In this document: piece by piece, positions 16,636 through 25,584 of the stretch
Position numbering within the stretch: the stretch's first letter is position 1
How the letters are laid out: every line of letters starts with the position of its first letter
DNA from: Balneola sp.
GTDB taxonomy: Bacteria > Bacteroidota > Rhodothermia > Balneolales > Balneolaceae
Assembly: GCA_017640785.1 (NCBI GenBank)
Contig: JAEPPZ010000009.1
Coordinates: 124,001 to 188,000, forward strand
Reading direction: 5' to 3'
DNA: 64,000 nucleotides
Program-made: the position numbers and the translations under genes
Notes under the pieces: model-generated
The model's database searches: none
Seen by the model: the letters and a program-made list of their open reading frames with translations, nothing else
What the model was told of the DNA's origin: nothing

Positions 16636-19396
16636 CCTCAGAGCCCATTAATGAAGATTGAAATTCTTTAAGGCCTTTTATATCGTGTTCATTGCCATCC
16701 AAGGTATCGATCATTTTTGCTAATGAACTCTCTGCCTCGTTGATTTCTTTAGCAATATCAGAGTAGGTGATCTCATACTTTTCAACAAGAGCCTGAATCT
16801 TATCGGAAAGATGATTTATTGTTTTATCCGGTAAAAAATTAATAGAACTTACAAGTGGTTTAACCCATTTTAGCTCGAGAAGCTTAATTACTAGTTCATC
16901 GGAGAGTTCTTCAATAAATTCCTTAGTCTGCAAGTGTAGTACATCTTCTTCTTCTTTTATTAGCTTTTTAAGCTTTTTCAACTCATTTATTAGTTTAGTT
17001 GTTTGAACAATTTTTTGTTCAAAAGTACCTTCAGGAAACTCAAAAGAGAGCTGCAATTCTTGCAGATAGGTACTAACAGCATTTTTTCCAAAGGTTCCAT
17101 CTTTATTAGGATCTAATTGCGACCAATCTATTGTTGAGCAATTGGCTATATAGACTTCTTTCTCTTTTTTCTTAGCTCTGTCATCAAGTAGCTTTAAATA
17201 ATCCTTTAGAGCAGTTATTTCTTCCGACTCAACCTCTTGGAGGATTTCACCTATTGCTTTGTCTACTTCTTTATTAACAAATTTATCATTTGAGTCGTTA
17301 AGAATTGGCAGATCCTTTTCTTCCTCTGTAAAGGAGTCTATAATTTCATCTAATTCAGAAGCTATTTCAATTAATCTATCTTCTTTCTCCTGAATACTAT
17401 TCAGCTCATCCGGAAAATGTACTTCTTGAACCAGTTTAAAAGGTAGAATTCGACCAATCCAACCTTCCTGAACTTCAGTATCTTTACCTTTGCGTTTTCT
17501 GATTACCATGTTGGGATCAACTACTTTAGTAGATTCAAACCCTTCCGTTTGAATAATCTCAAGATCCACCTTTATTTTCTGCCAATTATCATCTAGTATT
17601 TGGTAGGCTTCATATTTATCGATTAAGGGAATAGTCTGGAGCCTTTTAAAGATATCATCTCCAAGAATCTTCTCTTCTCTATTAATATGTACAGTTTTCA
17701 TATTGGTGATCAATTCTTCGACTAAAAACGAATTGAAATTCCCAAAAGTCTTATTAAAGTTTTCAACGAATACCTGTACCGAGGAGTGTTTCTTAATTGC
17801 GGCTTCAATATCACTGACTTTTACATCAACATTTACTTCCGTGTTTTCTGAAAACAAAGACTCTCTTAATCCTGTAAATGATTCCCAATAGCTGTTCAAG
17901 TCTTCTAACTCATTAACCGGTATACCCCCAAACATGGATGCATAAATATCCCAGCTTTCTGGGGCTTCTGTGGAATCTACATATCTCGGTATGTTTAGGT
18001 TGTACTCATTATCTCTGATTTCTTGGCGCTCAACTATTTTTGAATATTTTGGGATAGAAAGTCTCCCATTTACAGTGTCTGAGATCTTTTTAATATCAGA
18101 AGCCCGAAGTTTATTGTTCTTTCCGTCTTTTTCATACTCTTTAGAAGCATCAACTATCAAAACGTCGGTGTTTTCACGCTTCTGCTTCAGGATCATGATT
18201 ATCGTAGGTATTCCAGTACCAAAGAAAATACTGGGTGGTAAACCAATAACCGTATCTATGTGATTAGCTTCAATGAGATTTTCTCGAATTGCACTTTCTT
18301 CTCCACCTCTAAACAGAACACCGTGAGGCAATACAATTGCCATAATACCATCTGGTTTTATGTGGAATAAGTCATGCAATAAGAAGGCATAATCTGCTTT
18401 TGCTTTAGGAGCTAAGCCAAACCGTGAATACCTCGGGTCGGCTTCTTTATCTTCAGAGTCCCATTTTTGAGAATAGGGTGGGTTTGAAACTACCGCATCA
18501 ACATATAATGGGTTATAAGTGTGAACCGGGTCATTTTCATCAAAGTATGGCCAGTCTTCTTCTAATGTATCTCCTCTCCGCGCAACAATGTTACTTGGAA
18601 TAATACCACGCATAACCAGATTCATTCTAGTCAGGTTGTATGTGTTTTGCTTTAATTCCTGAGCATAGTATTTGATATTATGTTCGTCATCAATATGCTT
18701 TGCAACGCTACTACCAATATTAATTAACAAAGAACCTGAGCCACTTGTAGAATCATATATTTGAATCTCTGACTTCTCTTGAAGATGGTATGCAATGATT
18801 TCAGACATCAGTACTGAAACTTCATGTGGGGTGTAGAATTCACCTGCTTTTTTCCCGGCATTTGCTGCGAACTTTTCTATCAGGTATTCATAGATATACC
18901 CAAGTACATCATACCCTTGTTTGCCATCCATCGGGATGTCTTTAATCAGGTGGATTAATTGGCTAATTGCCTTTGTTTGGGAAGCTGATGTATCGCCAAG
19001 TTTGCTTAACCCGCTTTGCAGTGTATCAAAAATTCCGTCAAAAAGTTTTTTGTGTGCCGGGCTAATTAATCTACTAAATGCTGAAAGGGCATCTCTTACA
19101 TCAGAAACATCAAAATCTTTAGCCTTATCTACCCAAGTTGAAAATAAGTGGTCGTATGAAATAAAGTAGCCAATACTCTTTTTAAAGTATTCAACGGTTT
19201 CAGTTTCCTCTTCGGAAAGCCCCTTAATATCCTCGTCTGTAAAGTCGTATTTCTTAGCAAACTGTAATTCTTTTTCGGACAGATACTTATAAAAAATAAA
19301 GCCAAGAATGTAATCTTTGTATTCATTTGCTTCAATTTTAGAACGCATCTGGTTCGCAGATTCCCAGATTTTAGCTGCCAACTGTTGTTTATTCAT
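16628..19396 (-). CDS. hsdM: Type I restriction-modification methyltransferase subunit M, extended (first system)
   Basis: Role: N6-adenine methylation that protects host sites and forms the core of the restriction complex. Seen in 922 aa, against about 500-550 for a usual HsdM. HsdM_N helical region (about 1-165, DYILGFIFYKYLSEKELQF); GEFYTPHEVSVLM; SAM motif I as YDSTSGSGSLLINIG; catalytic motif IV VSNPPYSQKW near 308; and IVLPHGVLFRGG with FGTGIPTIIMILKQ. From about residue 500 there is a 400-residue extension, mostly charged helices and probable coiled coils (KELKKLKKLIKEEEDVLHLQ), that may replace or add to the usual C-terminal contact with HsdS. The next genes on the opposite strand are Kiwa. 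The core motifs leave no doubt about the family. Confidence 0.95.
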   Translation of the reverse strand: MNKQQLAAKIWESANQMRSKIEANEYKDYILGFIFYKYLSEKELQFAKKYDFTDEDIKGLSEEETETVEYFKKSIGYFISYDHLFSTWVDKAKDFDVSDVRDALSAFSRLISPAHKKLFDGIFDTLQSGLSKLGDTSASQTKAISQLIHLIKDIPMDGKQGYDVLGYIYEYLIEKFAANAGKKAGEFYTPHEVSVLMSEIIAYHLQEKSEIQIYDSTSGSGSLLINIGSSVAKHIDDEHNIKYYAQELKQNTYNLTRMNLVMRGIIPSNIVARRGDTLEEDWPYFDENDPVHTYNPLYVDAVVSNPPYSQKWDSEDKEADPRYSRFGLAPKAKADYAFLLHDLFHIKPDGIMAIVLPHGVLFRGGEESAIRENLIEANHIDTVIGLPPSIFFGTGIPTIIMILKQKRENTDVLIVDASKEYEKDGKNNKLRASDIKKISDTVNGRLSIPKYSKIVERQEIRDNEYNLNIPRYVDSTEAPESWDIYASMFGGIPVNELEDLNSYWESFTGLRESLFSENTEVNVDVKVSDIEAAIKKHSSVQVFVENFNKTFGNFNSFLVEELITNMKTVHINREEKILGDDIFKRLQTIPLIDKYEAYQILDDNWQKIKVDLEIIQTEGFESTKVVDPNMVIRKRKGKDTEVQEGWIGRILPFKLVQEVHFPDELNSIQEKEDRLIEIASELDEIIDSFTEEEKDLPILNDSNDKFVNKEVDKAIGEILQEVESEEITALKDYLKLLDDRAKKKEKEVYIANCSTIDWSQLDPNKDGTFGKNAVSTYLQELQLSFEFPEGTFEQKIVQTTKLINELKKLKKLIKEEEDVLHLQTKEFIEELSDELVIKLLELKWVKPLVSSINFLPDKTINHLSDKIQALVEKYEITYSDIAKEINEAESSLAKMIDTLDGNEHDIKGLKEFQSSLMGSEDE

Positions 19397-19577
19397 AAAG
19401 TTTTGTTACTTCTTACGTCATTTTTGTTACATTCGATTCAGGTTGAATATATACTTACTATGATAACTATTAAAACCAGTATCTAAGAAACTCACAAGTT
19501 TAGTTGTGAAAAATGAATAAACTTGGTAAGGAGTTGTGCTGGGAGTGGTATAAAGGGTAAGATTTTCATTTACTATG

Positions 19578-19618
19578 ACACATACTGTCAGTGTCTGAAT
19601 GTATATTCAATTGAATAT
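19578..19618. promoter_or_regulatory. Palindromes upstream of kwaA
   Basis: Within the 239-bp divergent region between hsdM and kwaA are an inverted repeat gacac-N9-gtgtc (about 19578-19596) and a perfect 16-bp palindrome atattcaattgaatat (19603-19618) ending 17 bp before the kwaA ATG. The palindrome's position fits an operator that would block translation initiation or transcription. No regulator gene lies next to it. Confidence 0.4.
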
Positions 19619-19635
19619 TACTTAATAAGTGTAGC

Positions 19636-20214
19636 ATGAAAACGAACGTATTTACTTCGGTCATTATTTTTATTAGTGCTTATTCTCCTTTAGCCTTAAT
19701 TATAGCTATTCAGGATTTCAAAGGAAAAAATTATAGGTATGACTCTATAAATGAAGCCATTCAGTTATTTAACAACCCATTTGTAACTTGGACAATCGTT
19801 GGCATTTCAATCATTAGTTTAGGTCTATTATGGTATGTAATGCGAAACATCGAAAGGGGGCATCTAATTACTATAAAATCAATTTCAAACCGCTCCAGTG
19901 AACTAGTCAATTATACAATACCATATATGATCTCATTCTTTGGGTTTGACTTGTTTAATGTAACTGAATTAGTATCCTTTTTAATTTTTATGACATTGCT
20001 ATGCATTTTGACAATAAAAACACAGGCAATTTTTATTAATCCAATTCTTGCAATCGCAGGGTATGGAAATTATGATATTGAGTATGAAGAAAATGGGATT
20101 GAGAAAGACGGAGTCTTCCTTTCAAAAATTAAACCACGAAAAGGTCATAACTACCAGATACAAAAAATTACTGATTATTCATTTTTGATAACTAAAGATA
20201 TAACAAATGGCTGA
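19636..20214 (+). CDS. kwaA: KwaA-like membrane component of a Kiwa anti-phage system
   Basis: Role: in Kiwa, KwaA is the membrane partner of the DNA-binding effector KwaB. Seen: 192 aa with four membrane segments (VFTSVIIFISAYSPLALIIA; FVTWTIVGISIISLGLLWYV; YTIPYMISFFGFDLFNVTEL; LVSFLIFMTLLCILTIKTQA) and then a short cytosolic domain (IEYEENGIEKDGVFLSKI). Size, topology and the 8-bp overlap with a DUF4868 gene match the described pair. KwaA sequences are divergent, so the call rests on topology plus neighbour rather than a unique motif. It lies back to back with a type I restriction operon, as is common in defence islands. Confidence 0.75.
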   Translation: MKTNVFTSVIIFISAYSPLALIIAIQDFKGKNYRYDSINEAIQLFNNPFVTWTIVGISIISLGLLWYVMRNIERGHLITIKSISNRSSELVNYTIPYMISFFGFDLFNVTELVSFLIFMTLLCILTIKTQAIFINPILAIAGYGNYDIEYEENGIEKDGVFLSKIKPRKGHNYQIQKITDYSFLITKDITNG

Positions 20215-21145
20215 TGCTACTTTAACTAAACTAAAAAACCTCAAACTTGATAATACGGTAGCTACCTTTTGGATAGTTACAAGAGCATATAAGAGGTCAG
20301 AAAGAGAAGCAAAGTACAATGTTCATTCTGTTGACATAACTGACAAATTAGAAAAAAAGGTAACTTCGATTGTAGAATCTAGCATCCAAAATAGTAATCA
20401 GATTATTCAGTATGACTATCTCACAACAGACCAAGATAAAGAATCTGTTTTCAAAATTGGAAGTAGTGAAACAGATTTCGATCAAATCTTGGAATTTATA
20501 GATCAAGGTAGCGAGGCTCCCAAAATTACTAATTTTAACCAGCTGGAAAATGCTTGGGCTTATGTTATAAAATTACAATCGAATGACTTTCAAGTTCTTG
20601 GTTTTAAGAGAATCATTAGAGATATGGGATTAAAAACCTCCGATAAATTTCATACTACAATTTTCAGAGACCACAAATTTGAAGATTTAGAAGAAGAAGA
20701 AGTTTTCAGAATTAGTAAAAACTTAGATTTCTATTACTTTGAAAATGAATTATTCATACTCAACAAGAAAAATTTTGAAACCGGACTTAACTTTAGAGAG
20801 GGTATGGAAAGGAAAAGAGATGAAACTCTTTCTGATTTCGAAGACCTAAATGTTGTTACAGATACGGGGAAAATTAGAGAGTTCATTGGGGATAATATGA
20901 CCTATTTAAGGAAGATCTCAACCATAAATAAGAATGGTTACTATAAGCATCCAAATTTTTTAGTTGAATTAGAAAGAGTGAGTACTGCGGAGGGCTGGGG
21001 AGTTGAATTCGATAACGGAACCTTAGTTGTTACAGACGACAATATCGAGCTTTTACTCACAGTTCTAAACAAGGATAGGCTAAAAGATCTAATAGAAGGC
21101 GAGACTTTTGACGTTGGTACTAAGAAGCCTGTTGTTCTAAGTTAA
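20207..21145 (+). CDS. kwaB: KwaB-like protein (DUF4868), Kiwa anti-phage system
   Basis: Role: soluble effector of Kiwa, reported to bind DNA and act with membrane KwaA against infecting phage. Seen in 312 aa: the DUF4868 pattern of AWAYVIKLQSNDFQVLGFKR in the middle, then LDFYYFENELFILNKKNFET, REGMERKRDE, and a C-terminal region with YYKHPNFLVELERVSTAEGW and DDNIELLLTVLNKDRLKDLI. Length matches the roughly 315-residue reference. The start codon overlaps kwaA by 8 bp, implying coupled translation. Assignment is from remembered family pattern; a profile search would confirm it. Confidence 0.82.
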   Translation: MADATLTKLKNLKLDNTVATFWIVTRAYKRSEREAKYNVHSVDITDKLEKKVTSIVESSIQNSNQIIQYDYLTTDQDKESVFKIGSSETDFDQILEFIDQGSEAPKITNFNQLENAWAYVIKLQSNDFQVLGFKRIIRDMGLKTSDKFHTTIFRDHKFEDLEEEEVFRISKNLDFYYFENELFILNKKNFETGLNFREGMERKRDETLSDFEDLNVVTDTGKIREFIGDNMTYLRKISTINKNGYYKHPNFLVELERVSTAEGWGVEFDNGTLVVTDDNIELLLTVLNKDRLKDLIEGETFDVGTKKPVVLS

Positions 21146-21198
21146 AATTTTGATTTATGCTGCAAATCAACAATCAGAAAGTTTAATACCTCCGAGCG

Positions 21199-22890
21199 AT
21201 GACAGACGACTTCGAAGTCTTTTGTAAATATATTTCTAGGTTTAACCTTGAAGACCTAGCGTTGATGTCAAGTATAATTTCAACAATGGAGTATTACAAC
21301 GATTGGCCAAATGAATACCCATATTTTATTCCTATGGTGAATAATGCGATGGCAAATTTGGCATCAAAGTCTCTTCTTTATTCAAATTCAAATTATTCGA
21401 AAAAGGAAAGGCTGAGCAGATCAGATTTACCTAGTATTCTCAATTCACTTGTCCAAACTGGTGATCGACTTGATATATTTCATGATGAAAAAATAGAGTC
21501 GGGTGATAAGTTAGATTACGTAATTCATTCACTATTTTCTTCTCAATTTTGGTATAACAGAAATATTACTAAAGAGAAAATAGGTCTGCTTTATTCACTA
21601 TACCAAGAAATTCCTACAGAGTTTAGAGATGAACTAAAGGAAATCTATGGAGAACACTTTATAGATATTCCTGATTTGCTCAGTACCGATATTGGGATAA
21701 GCATAAGTAAGTATCTAATTTCTTGTGTTTATCTTGTATACATTCATCACAAAGTACTGTACGATAAATATTTGGAACCAAGTGAAGAAGCAAAAGAATA
21801 TATCAGGTTATTTGAAAGTGATGAAGATAGTCAAAATGGTATACGTCAAGAGTTGATCTTAAACATACTCGAAAATTCGATTAGCTATTATCCTCTCTTT
21901 GGTTTCTCGAAACAACCATCTTTTCTATCTAGTTTTTCTTTAACTCAGCTTTTAGGCTTTTTGTCAGAGCCTGAAATTGATGCATTTTTAAGATTAACAT
22001 CAAAAAATATATCTGAGTTACGAAAAATTAACTCTGAAACTTGGCATCAAAAGGGGCATATTAGTCAGCGTTTAAGTCCTTTTGAGCGATACCCAATATT
22101 GAAATTAGATTTTCCATGTTACATAATTCCAAATCTTCGTTTTTTTGAACTTGGAATAACAGAGTTAATAAGATTTGAGCTCCAACAACTATTTCTAGAA
22201 GATAATAATTTCCATGAGGTCATGGGTAGTATACAAGAGTTATTTCTAATTAAATTACTTAAGCAATTAGATAGCCCAGAATTTATTGTTATAAAAGAGA
22301 GATCCTATGTGAGGAATAAAAGTGAATATAAAGGCCCCGATGTCATAATTATTGATAAAGGTAGGCCAATACTAGTTGAATCAAAAGCTAAGCAATTGCT
22401 TCTAGATACACGTTTAAAGCCTGATCTGGATATACTTAATAAAAATATCAAACCCGTAATCTCGGCTCTTGTAAAATTAAATGAAGAGAAATTTGAGGAT
22501 TTGTATGACAATGAAATTTACAGCGATATTCAGGATAAATTAATTGAAAGAGAAAGTGTACAACCACTTTTTGTTGGAGTTATGGGCGAGGGACCAATCG
22601 CATTTCAAGAGCAGGTTTCAAAACTAAAAAAACAGAAAAAAGATCATGATTTAAACCAAATCAAATACCCTACTGTTTTTATTGATGTATTCAATTTTTA
22701 TAGAGCTGTTGAAATGTCTAAAACCAATGATACTTCTCTTTATGAGATATTAGAAAAATATTGGTTGACTGGTTCAAGTCTTGAGCCTAAATCCTCGGCT
22801 TCAGATGACTTTGAAGGCCTAAAATATAATTTAGAGAAATCCTATAGTAAGGAACGGTTCGACTTAATGATGGACGAAATTTTTAGTTGA
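21199..22890 (+). CDS. Uncharacterised protein with PD-(D/E)XK-like motif, linked to Kiwa
   Basis: Seen: 563 aa. The first 370 residues are mainly helical without a motif I know. Around 375-400 is a nuclease-like signature: Asp381 in YKGPDVIIIDKGRPILVES followed by Glu394-Ser-Lys396, that is D-x12-E-x-K on two hydrophobic strands, as in PD-(D/E)XK restriction-fold enzymes. The C-terminal part has FVGVMGEGPIAFQEQVSKLK and YPTVFIDVFNFYRAVEM. It lies 53 bp after kwaB on the same strand with no terminator between, so it may be a third gene of this Kiwa locus or an independent defence nuclease. Catalytic residues are consistent with activity. Function is inferred. Confidence 0.6.
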   Translation: MTDDFEVFCKYISRFNLEDLALMSSIISTMEYYNDWPNEYPYFIPMVNNAMANLASKSLLYSNSNYSKKERLSRSDLPSILNSLVQTGDRLDIFHDEKIESGDKLDYVIHSLFSSQFWYNRNITKEKIGLLYSLYQEIPTEFRDELKEIYGEHFIDIPDLLSTDIGISISKYLISCVYLVYIHHKVLYDKYLEPSEEAKEYIRLFESDEDSQNGIRQELILNILENSISYYPLFGFSKQPSFLSSFSLTQLLGFLSEPEIDAFLRLTSKNISELRKINSETWHQKGHISQRLSPFERYPILKLDFPCYIIPNLRFFELGITELIRFELQQLFLEDNNFHEVMGSIQELFLIKLLKQLDSPEFIVIKERSYVRNKSEYKGPDVIIIDKGRPILVESKAKQLLLDTRLKPDLDILNKNIKPVISALVKLNEEKFEDLYDNEIYSDIQDKLIERESVQPLFVGVMGEGPIAFQEQVSKLKKQKKDHDLNQIKYPTVFIDVFNFYRAVEMSKTNDTSLYEILEKYWLTGSSLEPKSSASDDFEGLKYNLEKSYSKERFDLMMDEIFS

Positions 22891-22982
22891 ATAACCATCT
22901 TATAAGAACTTTACATTTTAAATACATTTTCAACCTGTTCGCTAATAACCATATTCAATAAATCTGTATATCGCTGATTAGT

Positions 22983-24245
22983 TCAACCAATTTTCGAAAA
23001 AATATTATTACGTTCTTCTTCAGAAATTATTCTTTGAAGTTGATAAGACCATTTTTCTAAAGCGGTTTGCATTTCAAGGGTATAATTGTACTTGTTATAT
23101 ACTGCAGTAATTAGGCTACCCTCTGCTGGCTTCTTATGATTCAATATTTTAGACAGTACTTGAGGTGGTGTTCCAAGCCCAGCCAACCGGGTAGCAACAG
23201 TTGTTCTTAATGAATGGATGTTAAACCCCTCTATATTGTAATTTTCTCTTATCCGTTGAGCTGCTTTTTGCTGAGAACCGATTGGATTATTTTTCTTTGT
23301 AGGGCTTTCAAATACAAAATCACTTTTAGAATCTTTTTTAAGCTCCTTTAAGATTTTGATTACATATTTCGGTAGGGGAACTATATGCTGTAATCCATTT
23401 TTAGTATCACTCGATGGGATTTTCCATAACTGTTCCTTAAAGCTAATATTTTCCCATTTCATTAATCTTGTCTCTCCAGATCTTTGCCCTAAAAAGAGCA
23501 ATATTTTAAAAAAAGAGGATACGGGATCAGGGTGATTATTAAGTGCAGTCCACAAGATTTGTATTTGTGAGTCATTAAATTCAACATTAGTCCACTTTAA
23601 CCCCTTTTCAGTAGAACGCTTCTTTGCTTTAATAGGGATGCTACTAGCAATATTAGTCTCTATCCATTCCCTATTTTTTGCATGTTTAAAGATTCCAGAT
23701 AAAATTGCTTGGATACGTTTGGCTTGAGTAGGAGAGGTCTTTGCTATATCATTCAGTAACACTATTAAGTCATACCGTTTTAGCATTTTAATAGGCGTTT
23801 TCCCATCAAGTCCTCTGTTGATTGTTAGCTTATTATTTCCCTCACCTTTAATAAGATGCTTTAACCTGTTCTCATAGTCGATTCTAGTAGAATCTTTTAA
23901 AGTTAAAAGGTGATTCTCTTTATAATTCTCAACAAGCTCTTTAAATGTAATCTCTTCAACTACTCGATCATACATTTTAATATTCTGTGGGTCTATGCCC
24001 TGTTTGACTTTAATGTACAGGTCATCAGCGATAGATCTAGCTTTTGATAAACTTAAAGTTGGATAAGTACCAATAGTGAATCTCTGCAGTTTATCTCCAA
24101 ATTTATATCTGAATGAAAAAGACTTATGTCCATTCTTTGAAACTCGAAAGATGAATCCTGGTCTTACAGTATCGTAGAATTCAAATTCCTTGCCGGGGTA
24201 AGAAAAGCCACGAATAAAAGGGTCGGTTAATTTTTGTTTTGGCAT
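22983..24245 (-). CDS. Tyrosine recombinase/integrase with DUF4102 arm-binding N-terminus
   Basis: Role: site-specific integration of the island at tRNA-Phe. Seen in 420 aa from the ATG at 24245: an N-terminal DUF4102-type domain (KLTDPFIRGF, PGFIFRVSKNGHKSFSFRYK, RFTIGTYPTLSLSKARSIAD), a SAM-like core-binding domain (ITFKELVENYKENHLLTLKD), and the catalytic domain with LLFLGQRSGETRLMKW (Arg), NIHSLRTTVATRLAGLG (HxxR), KILNHKKP (His) and VYNKYNY (Tyr nucleophile). The reading frame stays open upstream to 24470, but that extension is antisense translation of the tRNA fragment (AELNRRHTDFQS) and not protein. All catalytic residues are present, so it is probably active. Confidence 0.93.
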   Translation of the reverse strand: MPKQKLTDPFIRGFSYPGKEFEFYDTVRPGFIFRVSKNGHKSFSFRYKFGDKLQRFTIGTYPTLSLSKARSIADDLYIKVKQGIDPQNIKMYDRVVEEITFKELVENYKENHLLTLKDSTRIDYENRLKHLIKGEGNNKLTINRGLDGKTPIKMLKRYDLIVLLNDIAKTSPTQAKRIQAILSGIFKHAKNREWIETNIASSIPIKAKKRSTEKGLKWTNVEFNDSQIQILWTALNNHPDPVSSFFKILLFLGQRSGETRLMKWENISFKEQLWKIPSSDTKNGLQHIVPLPKYVIKILKELKKDSKSDFVFESPTKKNNPIGSQQKAAQRIRENYNIEGFNIHSLRTTVATRLAGLGTPPQVLSKILNHKKPAEGSLITAVYNKYNYTLEMQTALEKWSYQLQRIISEEERNNIFSKIG

Positions 24246-24405
24246 ATTGAAATAATTCTGAGGGTACCTCGCGGGTAACTGATTTGGGTAATGTAATGAA
24301 AAACAAAGGTAGTAAATGAAAATAATAAAACCTATAAATATATGTGATTCAATGGTTTGCAGTTCATTAAGGAAGCTTATGAAATTCAATGAAATGAAAA
24401 TAAAT

Positions 24406-24454
24406 ACGGACTGAAAATCCGTGTGTCGGCGGTTCAATTCCGCCCGGTCCCACC
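24406..24454 (+). other. tRNA-Phe 3' fragment: island attachment site
   Basis: Seen: anticodon stem acgga / tccgt closing the loop ctgaaaa (anticodon GAA, Phe), variable region gtgtc, T-arm ggcgg-ttcaatt-ccgcc, and acceptor strand cggtccc then acc. Upstream of 24406 there is only AT-rich DNA, with no D-arm and no 5' acceptor strand, so the gene is cut at the anticodon arm. This is the duplicated 3' end left by integration, and the native terminator remains just downstream. It cannot make a tRNA. Confidence 0.9.
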
Positions 24455-24458
24455 TTAG

Positions 24459-24491
24459 AGCCCCATTCATTTTATGAGTGGGGCTTTTTTG
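24459..24491 (+). terminator. Native terminator of the tRNA-Phe locus
   Basis: Stem agccccattcat / atgagtggggct (one wobble) with a three-base loop and a run of T. It marks the chromosomal side of the island junction. Confidence 0.85.
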
Positions 24492-24499
24492 TTTATGAC

Positions 24500-25060
24500 A
24501 AGCCCCTTGGATAAGGGAAAAGACATTTTAAATAGAAGACAATTGTTTTAAAAGCCCAGACGTCATCCTGAACTTGTTTTAGGATCTTTGTAGGGCCTGG
24601 TAGTTTGATTAAATCTCTCAGCTTCCGCTGCGGAATGACCTACTTTTGTTTTGACCCCTTCTGTCTTCCCCTTGGATAAGGGGAAGGACGTTTTGAATAG
24701 ATCACAATAGTATTAAAAACCCAGGGTCATCCTGAACTTGTTTCAGGATCTTTGTGGGGTCTGGTAGTTTGATCAAATCTCTCAGCTCCGATTTCTAACC
24801 CACCCCCGTCCCCTCCCTAAGATTAAGGAGGGGAGATCCTTAAGAACACCCAACGTCTAGTTACGAACGCACATGAGTGACAATGGACATTGAATGTTCA
24901 GTATTGGATGTTGAATCACTACCTACCCACTATATCGTCCCGTTTACCAGCCGGATTTTATGGTACCAATTTTATTACGTAGGGGCGATTCATGAATCGC
25001 CCCTACAAAGGGTTTTATAATAATAATTTCATCTTGATCCGCTGGTATATGTATCCCGAA
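24500..25060. repeat. Intergenic mosaic of dispersed repeats
   Basis: No gene. Two copies of a 'gtcatcctgaacttgtttca ... ctggtagtttgat' element (about 24560-24640 and 24726-24790) are separated by a 'cttccccttggataagggga' block (about 24663). A 'gacaatggacattgaatgtt' block lies near 24880. The first copy ends in ...ggaatgacc, so like the 90-bp elements it is bounded by gtcat / atgac. Related blocks recur at 25.74-26.95, 38.99-40.45 and, reversed, near 61.15 kb. Confidence 0.75.
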
Positions 25061-25101
25061 TTACCTTAAAGCCCATCTGACGGATTGCCCGTTTGAAGGA
25101 A

Positions 25102-25584
25102 CTAATTCTCCCCGTCTTCCTGGCCTAATTTCATCACACTATAAACGATCTTACACTCGGGGAGCTGGCTTAAGTTAGAAATCATTTTGACCTCGAATTC
25201 TTTATTATCATCATAAGCAGAGAAACGTTCTATAACTTCTCCACAGAAAGCATCTAGTTCCACATCTATATCTTCCATTCTTTCAATATCCTTATTTATG
25301 AGCGCTTGTTCTTCAGGTGTAGCGCTCATCAAATAGGTAAAGAAGTTAGCTTGCGCCTGCTCTTCGCCGACCTCTAACATATCAGTCATTAAATCGACTA
25401 GCTTTGGATGGAGGGCGTCAAAGAATAGGTTCATGCAGCTACACATACCCTTAGCGGCAGACTTTGCATCTGTTTCCATTTTTTGTTCTTCTGTTTGCCC
25501 TTCAGCTTGCGCATTTGCTGTAGCGACAAAGGCAAAAGCAGTTAACAGAGTAAGGAGTAGGTTTAAGAAGATTTTTTGCAGCAT
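25102..25584 (-). CDS. Hypothetical secreted protein with four cysteines
   Basis: Seen: 160 aa, clear signal peptide (FLNLLLTLLTAFAFVATANA, cleavage after NA-Q). The mature part is acidic and helical with four Cys (GMCSCMNLFF, DAFCGEVIERF, LPECKIVYSV) spaced as if for two disulfides, and a central VGEEQAQANFFTYLMS and TPEEQALINKDIERMEDIDV. It should sit in the periplasm or outside the cell. No family recognised. It stands alone among repeats, so no operon context helps. Confidence 0.65.
   Translation of the reverse strand: MLQKIFLNLLLTLLTAFAFVATANAQAEGQTEEQKMETDAKSAAKGMCSCMNLFFDALHPKLVDLMTDMLEVGEEQAQANFFTYLMSATPEEQALINKDIERMEDIDVELDAFCGEVIERFSAYDDNKEFEVKMISNLSQLPECKIVYSVMKLGQEDGEN

Larger units (their letters stand above)
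1..24454. mobile_element. Integrated genomic island at tRNA-Phe (left end outside window)
   Basis: Seen: the right border is a tRNA-Phe 3' half with its native terminator (24406-24491). A tyrosine integrase starts about 160 bp inside it. The cargo has the mix expected of an integrative element: DUF932, YqaJ nuclease, XRE/ImmA pair, SRAP, Y-family polymerase, type I restriction-modification and Kiwa. The dispersed repeat families common at 24.5-28, 39-40.5 and 61 kb were not seen anywhere left of 24.4 kb. Known: tyrosine integrases often recombine within the 3' end of tRNA genes, duplicating that end. Inferred: the reconstituted intact tRNA-Phe and second attachment site lie left of position 1. 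I see no relaxase or conjugation gene, so mobility beyond integration is unproven. It could be two adjacent elements rather than one. Confidence 0.7.

Noticed and set aside
24246-24470. 75-residue N-terminal extension of the integrase
   Set aside because: It is the antisense reading of the tRNA-Phe fragment and AT-rich flank; the DUF4102 domain begins at the Met at 24245.
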